Assembly (NCBI GenBank): GCA_003129525.1
Contig: CP029329.1
Location: forward strand, 3,470,001-3,534,000
DNA from: Clostridium beijerinckii
GTDB taxonomy: Bacteria > Bacillota > Clostridia > Clostridiales > Clostridiaceae
Length of the DNA stretch: 64,000 nucleotides
Direction: 5' to 3'
The first letter of the stretch is position 1. Each line of letters begins with the position of its first letter. The notes beneath the pieces were generated by a model. It searched no databases. It was not told the DNA's origin and saw nothing but the letters and a program-made list of their open reading frames with translations. Of this stretch, positions 26,843 to 34,990 are shown piece by piece. The translations under genes were made by a program, and so were the position numbers.

Positions 26843-26872
26843 ATCACACTCTATTTAAATATAGGGTGTGAT
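26843..26872 (+). terminator. Bidirectional terminator between the helicase and the GGDEF/HD-GYP gene
   Basis: ATCACACTCTAT-TTAA-ATAGGGTGTGAT, a 12-bp stem with one G-U, followed by AAATATTTTTTT on the plus strand and TTTTTTTGGA on the minus strand. Confidence 0.85.
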
Positions 26873-26902
26873 AAATATTTTTTTACTAGAGTCCTTAACA
26901 TT

Positions 26903-28642
26903 TTATTGGCATATAGAATCTTCATTACCTCCACTACCATTATCAATATTCTCAAAAAAAGAAATTCCAACATTGCTTGAAATAACTTCAATAAAAGTTT
27001 TTGCAATCTTAGGATCAAATTGTGTTCCACTGCACCTTCTAACTTCCTCTATGCCCTCTTCATAAGTCTTTCTATTATTATATGGTCTATTTGACGTCAT
27101 TGCATCAAAGCTATCTACAACTGTTAGAATCCTTGCAAGATAAGGTATTCTCTCACCTTTTAGATTGTTAGGATATCCTTTTCCATCATATCTTTCATGA
27201 TGGCTTATAATTAGTGGAATTATTTCTTGAAGTGATTTTACTGATTTTATTATCTCCACTCCATTAACAGGATGTTGCTTAAGCTCCTCCCATTCGTCAT
27301 TTGTAAGTTGCATTTTTTTCATCAATATTTCCTTACCAATATTAATCTTACCAATATCATGCATATAAGCACCATAAATTAAAATTTGCTTATCTCTTTC
27401 ACTTAAGTGAAGCTTATCCGCCATAATTCTACTATACATTACGACTCTTTCTACATGTCCATATGTATACCTGTCTTTTGCATTTATAACACTAATTAAA
27501 GTCTTTATTGATGTAACAAGTTCAACATCTTTTTCATCTATATTGCTTTTAATTTCATCTAAAATAGATGTATATGCCTCAACTCTATTTTTATTAAAAA
27601 ACTTTGCCCTATATAATGCATCATCTGAACTTTTTATTAATTCAACATCATCTTTCGCCTTGTCTGGATAAACTGACACTCCCATTGAAGCAGTAACCTT
27701 ACCTTTGGGTTGGCTTTCTTCTCCTTCGAAATATGTGGTTTCTATCTTTTTCCTTAAGCTTTCTGCTATATTTATTGCTTCTTCTTCATTAGTATCTGGC
27801 AATATTATTGCAAACTCTTCTCCTCCATACCTTGCAGCAATGTCTTCTTTTCTTATACTTGTCCTAATAACTTCACCTAATTTTCTAAGGACATAATCTC
27901 CTTTTTGATGACCATGAGTATCATTATATTGTTTAAAATAGTCTATATCTATAAAAATCATGGATACAGGTTTATTCTCCATATCTCCAATCTTAACTTT
28001 CTCAGTTAATGTGTCACAAAAATACCTATGATTATATAGCTCCGTAAGTCCGTCAATATTTATCATATCTTCTAACATCTTAATATGTTCTCCTTCTATC
28101 TTTACATAAAAACCCAAAGGCCATGCTGTTAAAATAAATATTCCTGCCAAAACCAAATCGTCTTGGAAATAAGTATTTACTGCTGCATTTTGTACCAGAG
28201 CAATATCCATAACTAAAATAATCAAAGATGAAATACCTGAAACTATTAATCCTTGCTTCATTCCAGATTGAATTGTTGTTGTTATTATTATAAATAAATA
28301 CAAAAATTTATATTGACTTTGATTTGCTCCACATATAAATATAATTATTGTAAATACGATTATAAATATCGCTATTTCAATTTTATTTAATATATCCCCA
28401 TATTTGTTTTTAATTTTATTTTTAGTTGAAAAAGTCCATCCAAAATAAATCAAAATTATTATCATTAATGGTATAAATAAATATGTAAATGTATAATAAA
28501 TTTTAGTTAAATATATAAATGAACTATTATCTTTAAAGACATATTTACATAAATTTATACCCATAAGTAAAATTGAAAATAGTTTTACTACAGATACTAT
28601 ATCATTTATTTGTTTTTGTTTACCATTTTTTATGATTTTCAT
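26903..28642 (-). CDS. Membrane protein with GGDEF and HD-GYP domains (c-di-GMP synthesis/breakdown)
   Basis: 579 residues. The N-terminal ~190 residues hold about six hydrophobic segments and no known sensor domain that I can name. GGDEF domain: DGLTELYNHRYF, then RKEDIAARYGGEEFAII, where GGEEF is a catalytically competent signature and RKED five residues before it is a possible c-di-GMP inhibition site. HD-GYP domain: YMHDIGKINIGKEIL and HPVNGVEI, then IISHHERYDGKGYPNNLKGERIP, with HD and GYP motifs intact. Both enzyme activities look possible. It is the last gene of the Agr-type locus, 55 nt after agrD with a strong hairpin between. GAGGG precedes the ATG (28640-28642). Confidence 0.92.
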   Translation of the reverse strand: MKIIKNGKQKQINDIVSVVKLFSILLMGINLCKYVFKDNSSFIYLTKIYYTFTYLFIPLMIIILIYFGWTFSTKNKIKNKYGDILNKIEIAIFIIVFTIIIFICGANQSQYKFLYLFIIITTTIQSGMKQGLIVSGISSLIILVMDIALVQNAAVNTYFQDDLVLAGIFILTAWPLGFYVKIEGEHIKMLEDMINIDGLTELYNHRYFCDTLTEKVKIGDMENKPVSMIFIDIDYFKQYNDTHGHQKGDYVLRKLGEVIRTSIRKEDIAARYGGEEFAIILPDTNEEEAINIAESLRKKIETTYFEGEESQPKGKVTASMGVSVYPDKAKDDVELIKSSDDALYRAKFFNKNRVEAYTSILDEIKSNIDEKDVELVTSIKTLISVINAKDRYTYGHVERVVMYSRIMADKLHLSERDKQILIYGAYMHDIGKINIGKEILMKKMQLTNDEWEELKQHPVNGVEIIKSVKSLQEIIPLIISHHERYDGKGYPNNLKGERIPYLARILTVVDSFDAMTSNRPYNNRKTYEEGIEEVRRCSGTQFDPKIAKTFIEVISSNVGISFFENIDNGSGGNEDSICQ

Positions 28643-28660
28643 ATTTTATCCCTCATAATA

Positions 28661-28696
28661 GTTATAACGAGACCAATTTATAGGTCTCGTTATAAC
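28661..28696 (-). promoter_or_regulatory. Perfect 14-bp hairpin between agrD and the GGDEF/HD-GYP gene
   Basis: GTTATAACGAGACC (28661-28674) pairs fully with GGTCTCGTTATAAC (28683-28696). It starts at the agrD stop codon. No T-run follows; instead the ribosome site of the next gene comes 12 nt later. It may reduce read-through or protect the agrD mRNA end. Confidence 0.7.
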
Positions 28697-28822
28697 TTAT
28701 TCTTCTCTTAAACATTTTGGTTCTTCTGGTTGATAATGTCCCCAGTAACATGCTGAAGTTGCTAGTATTGAAGCAACAAGCGTTGCTATTGTTGCTACAC
28801 TCATTAAAATTCTGTTTTTCAT
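28697..28822 (-). CDS. agrD: AgrD-type cyclic thiolactone autoinducer prepeptide
   Basis: A 41-residue peptide too short for ordinary ORF calling. Residues 1-22 form an amphipathic, Ala-rich leader (MKNRILMSVATIATLVASIL). The core TSACYWGHYQPEEPKCLREE has the clostridial AgrD pattern: Cys, aromatic residues, then YQPE-P-L in an acidic tail. By analogy with known clostridial peptides the ring would begin at Cys25 and cover about five or six residues (CYWGH or CYWGHY), but the exact ends are inferred. An unusual second Cys (Cys38) lies in the tail. AAAGGAGGTGAAATCA precedes the ATG, an excellent ribosome site. It lies 43 nt after agrB. Confidence 0.9.
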   Translation of the reverse strand: MKNRILMSVATIATLVASILATSACYWGHYQPEEPKCLREE

Positions 28823-28864
28823 TGATTTCACCTCCTTTAAATTAACTAAATTAAAGTTTTAAAG

Positions 28865-29485
28865 TTAACCTAACTTTCCTAATATTAAATGCCCACTTTT
28901 AGTTAAAGAAAAAACCTGCCATAATAATCCCATGTATATACATAATGAATAAATCAATAAATTAAAATTTTTCATTAATAAATAGCATACAATATTAAAT
29001 ACTACAATAATTAAATAAACACTTAATATCATAAAGGAACTTTTTTTTAATCTTCGTCTCTTTTCAATACTTTTAATAGGTTTCGCTATACTATCAACAG
29101 GGGCTAACTTATATACAATATAATATGACCATATAAATATGATACCTCCAACAAATATAACAAAACTAAAACCAACATTTATATATTTTGATATTAATGC
29201 CATACCAACACTAGCAACAGTACCTATAACTGCACACCTCTCTGGAGAATGCGAATGAACTCCTCCAGAATTTTTCCTTAATATACTTATGGTAAATGAT
29301 ACTATAAGTGCTTCAATAGTTACATTAAAAATAAATCCAACTATTATAACTAATGCTATACAAATTCCCATTTGAATAAAAGCAAATATTCCATAATTTA
29401 TTACAGATTTTTTATCATTATCAAAATTTAATTCTTGAGCAATGTAATCAGAAGTCTTTTCACATATATCTTCAATTTTAAGCAT
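28865..29485 (-). CDS. agrB: AgrB accessory gene regulator protease
   Basis: 206 residues, membrane protein with about five to six hydrophobic segments. The catalytic His77 and Cys84 are in GGVHSHSPERC, at the same positions as in staphylococcal AgrB. AgrB cleaves the AgrD tail and forms the thiolactone. The start is placed at ATG 29483-29485 (MLKIEDICEK), with AAGGA about 10 nt upstream and only 2 nt after the preceding stop codon, so it is translationally coupled. Confidence 0.93.
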   Translation of the reverse strand: MLKIEDICEKTSDYIAQELNFDNDKKSVINYGIFAFIQMGICIALVIIVGFIFNVTIEALIVSFTISILRKNSGGVHSHSPERCAVIGTVASVGMALISKYINVGFSFVIFVGGIIFIWSYYIVYKLAPVDSIAKPIKSIEKRRRLKKSSFMILSVYLIIVVFNIVCYLLMKNFNLLIYSLCIYMGLLWQVFSLTKSGHLILGKLG

Positions 29486-29487
29486 CT

Positions 29488-29937
29488 CTAAACATTCCTT
29501 TTTCTCAAATAATAAATTATAGTAATAATTGTAAAACATATCAACGATGGAAATCCATATAGTGTTTTTAACATTGGATCTAACATTATAGACTCTAGCC
29601 TATCCTTAAAAATAAGGCTTAATAGCAACATATTTAATCCTTCACAAATAAATAAAAGTATAGTTGTTATTAGAGAAGCTTTTATGGCTAAAATAATATC
29701 TGTTTTATTTATACTGCTCATAATAATCATCATTATAACTATATCTAGTATAGTATGTACTCCATAATTTATAGGCAGCATTCTTACACTATATACATAT
29801 GTTCCAAATAGTAAACTCGAAATTATATATCTCTTTGCATTAAATTTTGTATTAGACAGTACTACCATTGCAAATATTAATACAAACGCTTCTGGAATTA
29901 TTCTAGCTACAAATTCAAATACTGTTAATCTTAACAT
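29488..29937 (-). CDS. AgrC-like membrane sensor module without a kinase domain
   Basis: 149 residues, almost wholly membrane-embedded (about five helices), ending in a short basic tail (YYLRKRNV). Its length and topology resemble the N-terminal sensing part of AgrC-type histidine kinases, but there is no DHp or ATPase domain; the next gene begins 2 nt later. The family is my inference from topology and position, not from a named motif. It overlaps the preceding gene by 23 nt, with AAAGGAG inside that gene as its ribosome site. A peptide receptor or a partner of AgrB are both possible. Confidence 0.6.
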   Translation of the reverse strand: MLRLTVFEFVARIIPEAFVLIFAMVVLSNTKFNAKRYIISSLLFGTYVYSVRMLPINYGVHTILDIVIMMIIMSSINKTDIILAIKASLITTILLFICEGLNMLLLSLIFKDRLESIMLDPMLKTLYGFPSLICFTIITIIYYLRKRNV

Positions 29938-30484
29938 TTTCTTTTCTCCTTTGATTATTGATTTTCTTTATAGAATTGTAAATTATAACAAATACTAATA
30001 CTCTCATAAATACATCTCCTATACTGAGGATAGTGTATCCTAAGTCAATAAAGTCGGTTAAAACTTTTACTTTTGTTTGTGTATCTCCTAATATATGAAT
30101 ATCATTTACCATTTTAACGTTTTCCAGTGGCACACGACCTATGAAATAAGATAAAGATTGGTAAACTGGCATAAAGCCTCCATTAGCTTTTATAGCAATA
30201 TCGTTTAACGCCCCTCCTAGAATTACAAAAAGCGAACCTATTATTGCACTTATATATAACTCATATTTTAATACTAATAATAAATATGTAATTAAATAAA
30301 TAGTTGTTAAACTTCCTATTACTTTAATAACTTCATAATTTCCAAAAAAAGTAGCAGCTTGTCCAATCAACGTGATTACTTCAAACCCAACTAAAGGATA
30401 AATAGTCCAGGACTTAAATAATTGTTTTATTTTATATCCCTTTATTTTTGCAAATAAAAATGCAAGTAATATTGTTTCTGGCAT
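29915..30484 (-). CDS. DUF5317-like membrane protein, first gene of the Agr-type locus
   Basis: 189 residues with about five hydrophobic helices and the segment NDIAIKANGGFMPVYQSLSYFIG near residue 92, similar to the DUF5317 family (ND.A...ANGGFMPV). Function unknown. AGGAGGAAAC precedes the ATG (30482-30484). It is followed by the kinase-less sensor-like gene, agrB, agrD and the GGDEF/HD-GYP gene, all on the same strand and tightly spaced, so it is probably the first gene of that operon. Confidence 0.65.
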   Translation of the reverse strand: MPETILLAFLFAKIKGYKIKQLFKSWTIYPLVGFEVITLIGQAATFFGNYEVIKVIGSLTTIYLITYLLLVLKYELYISAIIGSLFVILGGALNDIAIKANGGFMPVYQSLSYFIGRVPLENVKMVNDIHILGDTQTKVKVLTDFIDLGYTILSIGDVFMRVLVFVIIYNSIKKINNQRRKENVKINSI

Positions 30485-30896
30485 GTTTCCTCCTATATAA
30501 ATTAACTATTATAACGAATTTATTATATTATCTTTAAACATTATAATACATATTTTCCTCATTTTCCACTTTTTTCAGTTTTTACTTGTATAAATTTAAT
30601 AATTTAGAAACTATTATTGATAAAAATCTATCATTGTATATTGTTATTAATTTTATGTAAGTGTATAATACTATGTGCTAATTTGAAATTATTCACGATA
30701 TCCACAGTATTTCTCTGTAATAGCATATAAACCTACCAGCTGAAGCTTGTAGGTTTATATTTATGTTTATACTTCATTGTCATAGATTTAATACTATTAC
30801 AATACACTGCTTTTATACAAAAAATTATTATTATTAACTAATGCAAAATTTCATCATAGATAATCGTATTAATATTGAAGGGGGGTATTAAACCTT
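30485..30896. other. Divergent intergenic region between the Agr locus and the ECF sigma gene
   Basis: Both genes read outward from here. On the minus strand a -10 TATAAT lies near 30547, with TGGAAA about 17 nt upstream. A 12-bp hairpin, ATAAACCTAC/GTAGGTTTAT (30727-30736 and 30749-30758), with a TTATGTTTAT tail lies before the sigma gene. No AgrA-type direct repeats were seen, in keeping with the lack of agrA. Confidence 0.45.
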
Positions 30897-31385
30897 ATGA
30901 ATGAATTTTATGGTACCAAAAATTATATTCATTATATTATAGAAAAATATTCGGACATGCTATTAAGAATTTCATACTCTTATATGAAAAACTTAAGTGA
31001 TGCTGAAGATATAACTCAAGATGTTTTTATTAAATTACTTGAGAAAAAGCCAAATTTTGAGAGTCCGGAGCATGAAAAAGCTTGGTTAATCAGAATTGTT
31101 ATGAATTTAAGTAAAGATAAACTAAAATCAGCATATTTTAAAAAAACTGCACCTTTAGAAGGTGATTTTATTGATATGACAAACGATGATGATGAAATAA
31201 TTCATGTCGTTCTGAACTTACCAATAAAATATAGAAGTATTGTTTTACTGTATTATTATGAAAATTACAGTATTTCAGAAATCTCAAATATTTTAAATAT
31301 AAAAGAAACAACTATTGGTTCACAACTTAGTAGAGCAAGAAAATTGCTTAAATCTAAACTCAAGGAGGATTTTGAATATGAATAA
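30897..31385 (+). CDS. ECF-type RNA polymerase sigma factor
   Basis: 162 residues with region 2 (YSYMKNLSDAEDITQDVFIKLLEK, about 28-51) and region 4 (LPIKYRSIVLLYYYENYSISEISNILNIKETTIGSQLSRARKLLK, about 110-154). It has no region 1 or 3, which is the ECF build. It directs RNA polymerase to a small stress regulon. GAAGGGGGG lies 12-13 nt before the ATG. Its stop codon overlaps the start of the next gene by 8 nt, the normal sigma/anti-sigma pairing. Confidence 0.92.
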   Translation: MNEFYGTKNYIHYIIEKYSDMLLRISYSYMKNLSDAEDITQDVFIKLLEKKPNFESPEHEKAWLIRIVMNLSKDKLKSAYFKKTAPLEGDFIDMTNDDDEIIHVVLNLPIKYRSIVLLYYYENYSISEISNILNIKETTIGSQLSRARKLLKSKLKEDFEYE

Positions 31386-32739
31386 AATTAAAAATTCCTT
31401 TTCAAAAATAAAAGCAAGTGATGAATTTAAGGACAGACTTGCAAAAGAATTACTTGATGGCCCCAAGGAGTTAAAAACAACTAAAAGAAACTTATATTTT
31501 AGGTCAAGCATTTCAGTTGCAACTTTATTAATATTAATTGGAATAATAAGTTTTAAATTAATTATAAATGCTTCTGAAAAAGGAAGCACTAATTTAGATG
31601 GTATGACTTATGCCTCAAATGAAGATTCACAAATAAATGATACGACTATTAAGGAAGAAACTCAAGAAAGCAATGATAATATATTAACAACTGAAGTTCA
31701 AGATATTCTTCCCTCTAAAAATCAAATAGCATCAGCATCAGAAAAGTCTTCAAATGATAATAATTTTACTAATAAAAAAAGTGTTCATGAAGATGTTGTT
31801 TCTAAGGTTACCGAAACTGTTACTCCTAACGTTTCCGACGCACTAGTAGCTTCAGCGAATGAAAAAGCTACTTTAAGCAATGATGTTTCAAATGATAATA
31901 AAAATATTAATTCAAATAATAATGTTTCTGATAACATTAGAACTTTTGCTTCAGATAATGCTGTTTCTGATAATATTAAAACTTTCACTTCAAATGTATC
32001 TGTTAATTCAGTATATATTCCAAAAGTTCAACTACCTAAATCAAATGCTTTGACAACTGCTAAAATGATGCCCTTAATCGTATATAAAGGAAACGTATAT
32101 ATTTACACACCTATAGAAATTCCTTCTGAAAATGCTAAGAATTTATTAGGAAGGAAGCTTGGTACTACAAAAAGCAATATAAATGAATGGAGCACACAAT
32201 CAGATTATTCAAATGAGTTTGCTTCAAACATAGGTGTTACTGATGTATATGCTGTTCATGGTTATGATGAAGATTTTAGAATCATGACTAATATAACGAC
32301 TGAAGATGGAAAAAATCATCCAGAATACTATGAATGTCTCAACGGACTTACAGTAAGAAATGGTTCAGATATTTTTGAAAAACTTAAACTCCAAGGTAAT
32401 ATAGCCCAAGCTAAATTTCAATCTTTCAGCGATTGGAATAATGGTACCGGAACTTTTTATACAATCAATGATCTTGGTTTATTAGATTCTTTACTTAATG
32501 AAATAAATATGGCTACTCCTTATTTACCTGAAGATATCGAAACTTCATTAGGTGATTATATAAATAACGATGAATGTAAACAAATATCTTTTGATTTAAA
32601 AGATGGTAGCAAAAATATTACATTGTCAATATTAAAAAGTGGATATGTATATTATGGATATCCAAGAATTTATTTTAAAATTGATGGTACTTTTACTGCA
32701 GAACTTTGGGACAAACTTGGTATTATGCACATCAATTAA
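31378..32739 (+). CDS. Probable membrane-bound anti-sigma factor with extracytoplasmic domain
   Basis: 453 residues starting MNKIKNSFSKIKASDEFKDRL at ATG 31378, behind AAGGAGG and inside the sigma gene end. Residues 1-38 are cytoplasmic and charged, 40-60 form one membrane helix, and 65-225 are a Ser/Asn/Asp/Thr-rich linker with repeats (NVSDNIRTFASDN, AVSDNIKTFTSN). The C-terminal ~220 residues form a folded extracytoplasmic domain that I do not recognise. No zinc-binding HxxxCxxC motif is present. The role as anti-sigma factor follows from gene order and topology. Confidence 0.75.
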   Translation: MNKIKNSFSKIKASDEFKDRLAKELLDGPKELKTTKRNLYFRSSISVATLLILIGIISFKLIINASEKGSTNLDGMTYASNEDSQINDTTIKEETQESNDNILTTEVQDILPSKNQIASASEKSSNDNNFTNKKSVHEDVVSKVTETVTPNVSDALVASANEKATLSNDVSNDNKNINSNNNVSDNIRTFASDNAVSDNIKTFTSNVSVNSVYIPKVQLPKSNALTTAKMMPLIVYKGNVYIYTPIEIPSENAKNLLGRKLGTTKSNINEWSTQSDYSNEFASNIGVTDVYAVHGYDEDFRIMTNITTEDGKNHPEYYECLNGLTVRNGSDIFEKLKLQGNIAQAKFQSFSDWNNGTGTFYTINDLGLLDSLLNEINMATPYLPEDIETSLGDYINNDECKQISFDLKDGSKNITLSILKSGYVYYGYPRIYFKIDGTFTAELWDKLGIMHIN

Positions 32740-32754
32740 CTTTCTAGACTCTGT

Positions 32755-33055
32755 TTTTAAGTAGTCAGGACCACCAATAAAACTGGTGGCTTGCTCTGCG
32801 GCTGTAAGCCTAAAAAATATATAGAAGCGTTTTTCTAACTAAAACTGTCCATATATTTTTTAATTGTTTGGTTATTCCATATTTTAAATGAGGTCATGAA
32901 ACTTAAGTTTTATAATAACTTATAGTTTGTATTACCAGTATTAGTTTAGTGGCAATACAAAGTTTTTGGTAAAACCATCGTTTTAGGATACTCATAGTTT
33001 TTTAACGGTATAACCAACCGCCCACCACCCGCTTAGCAGGTGGTTTTTTGAACGC
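32755..33055 (+). ncRNA. Highly structured non-coding region: IS605-derived element or large RNA
   Basis: No ORF, but at least four helices: CCACC/GGTGG (32771-32775, 32785-32789), TAAAAAATATAT/ATATATTTTTTA (32811-32822, 32851-32862), TTTGTATT/AATACAAA (32926-32933, 32954-32961) and ACCACC/GGTGGT (33024-33029, 33039-33044), the last followed by TTTTTT. The two end hairpins share the ACCACC/GGTGG stem, the pattern of the subterminal palindromes of IS200/IS605 elements. That suggests a transposase-less relic or its guide-type RNA. The last hairpin could equally be the terminator of the sigma/anti-sigma operon. Confidence 0.45.
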
Positions 33056-33144
33056 TAAAGCATAAAATAAAAAGGGGCTGTTGCAAAACTAACATAGTTA
33101 GTTTTGTAGCAGCTCATTTTTTTTAAGAAATAAAAAAATGTGAA

Positions 33145-33173
33145 TTCCGAAGAAATCACATTTATTGTATAAT
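33145..33173 (+). promoter_or_regulatory. Promoter for a probably leaderless transposase mRNA
   Basis: TTCCGA (33145-33150), 17-nt spacer, TATAAT (33168-33173). The ATG at 33180 is only 6 nt after the -10 box, so transcription would start at or next to the start codon. No ribosome site is present. Confidence 0.5.
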
Positions 33174-33179
33174 TAAGTT

Positions 33180-34793
33180 ATGTACAAAATAAAGAAATCA
33201 TACACTAAAGATTATAATGAATTTAATGATAATTTTCAACTTATATTACCATTAAATTTGGAAAATTTAATACCAGAAGATGATTCTGTTCGCTTGCTAA
33301 GCCACGTATTGGAGGGATTAGATTACAGAAAGTTGTATAAGGCGTACTCTTCCGTTGGAAGAAAACCGGCAGTGGAACCCAAAATCATGTTCAAAATAAT
33401 ATCGTATGCGTATTCTCAAAATGTTTATTCAAGTAGAAAAATAGAAAAAGCATGTAAAAGAGATATAAATTTTAGATGGCTGCTTCAAGGATGCAAAGCC
33501 CCTGATCATGCTACAATTAGTAGATTTCGAAAAGATTATCTTTCAAATGAAGTAATTGAAGAATTATTTTATCAGCAAGTTAATTATTTAGCTGATCAAA
33601 ATGAAGTATTATTTGAAAATGTATTTATTGATGGTACTAAAATCGAGGCGAATGCCAATCGATATACTTTTGTTTGGAAGAAAGCCATTTACAAAAATGA
33701 AGAGAAAATGTTTAATAAAATTCTTACTCTTGTTGAAAATGTCAATCTTGAAGAATTGAAAGAATTTAGTATTCAAAAAGAAACATTGATAAATGATCTC
33801 GATAAAATTCTCGAATGGCTTTTATATGAAAAAGAGAAGAGAAACATAGAATTTGTTCATGGAATTGGTAAGAGAAAAACTACAATTCAGAAATGGATAG
33901 AGCAACTATTTGAATATAAAGAGAGACAAGAAAAATATAATTTCAGTAAAACCATATTCTCAAATAGAAATAGTTATTCTAAAACTGATCCAGACGCAAC
34001 TTTCATGCATATGAAAGATGATCATATGAGAAATGGTCAATTAAAGCCAGCATATAATGTACAAATTGCAGTTGAAAGCGAATACGTGACCGGTGTCGGA
34101 ATATTTGATGATAGAAATGACATAGCAACACTAATACCTATGCTTAATAATATGCAAGAAAAAATTGGTCGTAAATATCTTAATGTGATTTCAGATTCGG
34201 GTTATGAAAGCGAAGAAAATTATTTATTTTTAGAATACAATAATCAGACCCCATACATAAAGCCGCAAACTTATGAAAAGTGGAAAAAAAGAAGTTTCAA
34301 AAATGATATAAGTAAGCGAGAAAATATGCAATATGATGCTGAATCAGATTTTTATGTTTGCAATAATGGTAGAAAGTTGATTCCGACCTCTATTATTCAT
34401 AGAAAATCCGCCAGTGGATACAAATCAGAAGTTACTGTTTATGAGTGTGAAAGCTGTGATAATTGTGTTCATAAAGAAAAATGTACAAAAGCAAAAGGAA
34501 ATAGAAAGATGCAGGTTTCGAAAACTTTTGTAGAAAAGCGTGAAATATCTTATAGAAATATTACAACTGAAATTGGAGCTAAATTAAGAATGAACAGATC
34601 TATTCAGGTCGAAGGAGCATTTGGAGTTCTAAAAAGTGACTATGAATTCAATAGATTTTTAACACGTGGAAAAAATAGTGTAAAAACTGAATTTATTTTG
34701 CTTTGTTTTGGTTATAACATTAACAAATTGCATTCAAAAATCCAAAACGGAAGAACTCAAAAACATCTTCATGAATTAAAACAATCTGCCTAA
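33180..34793 (+). CDS. IS1182-family transposase
   Basis: 537 residues. The N-terminal IS1182 domain runs from LPLNLENLIPEDDSVR to YAYSQNVYSSRKIEKACKRDINFRWL (about residues 25-110). The DDE core has FIDGTKIEANANRYTFVWKK (first Asp, about 157), VISDSGYESEENY (second Asp, about 340) and the C-terminal QVEGAFGVLKSDYEFNRF (Glu, about 480). A Cys cluster (CESCDNCVHKEKC) precedes the last. The reading frame is intact, so the element may be active. Confidence 0.93.
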   Translation: MYKIKKSYTKDYNEFNDNFQLILPLNLENLIPEDDSVRLLSHVLEGLDYRKLYKAYSSVGRKPAVEPKIMFKIISYAYSQNVYSSRKIEKACKRDINFRWLLQGCKAPDHATISRFRKDYLSNEVIEELFYQQVNYLADQNEVLFENVFIDGTKIEANANRYTFVWKKAIYKNEEKMFNKILTLVENVNLEELKEFSIQKETLINDLDKILEWLLYEKEKRNIEFVHGIGKRKTTIQKWIEQLFEYKERQEKYNFSKTIFSNRNSYSKTDPDATFMHMKDDHMRNGQLKPAYNVQIAVESEYVTGVGIFDDRNDIATLIPMLNNMQEKIGRKYLNVISDSGYESEENYLFLEYNNQTPYIKPQTYEKWKKRSFKNDISKRENMQYDAESDFYVCNNGRKLIPTSIIHRKSASGYKSEVTVYECESCDNCVHKEKCTKAKGNRKMQVSKTFVEKREISYRNITTEIGAKLRMNRSIQVEGAFGVLKSDYEFNRFLTRGKNSVKTEFILLCFGYNINKLHSKIQNGRTQKHLHELKQSA

Positions 34794-34990
34794 TTATGGA
34801 ATAATTTAAGTAGGCTTATTAAAGTGCGCTTAAAACATAAAAATCTCTCAATAATTATTATTCAATTTTAATTATTAAGAGATTTTTTAATTTAAAACGA
34901 AAAGAAGTGTCGCTTCTGATTAAAAATTAATCATTTTGCGACACGCCCTTTCTTTTGCTGGTTTTTTAAACCAAACAGTCTAAATATCCC

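Larger units (their letters stand above)
33075..34948 (+). mobile_element. IS1182-family insertion sequence (complete)
   Basis: Inverted ends AAAGGG-GC-TGTTGCAAAA (33071 on) and, from the right, AAAGGG-CG-TGTCGCAAAA (ending 34951), with 3 mismatches in 18. Each end folds on itself: GCTGTTGC.../...GTAGCAGC at 33078-33114 and GTGTCGC.../...GCGACAC near 34908-34944. One intact transposase gene lies inside. A terminator, AATCTCT/AGAGATT, follows it near 34850-34885. A clear target duplication was not found. The element sits just after the structured region at 32755-33055. Confidence 0.88.

Noticed and set aside
30485..30896. c-di-GMP riboswitch near the GGDEF locus
   Set aside because: No GEMM-type core sequence was found in this region.
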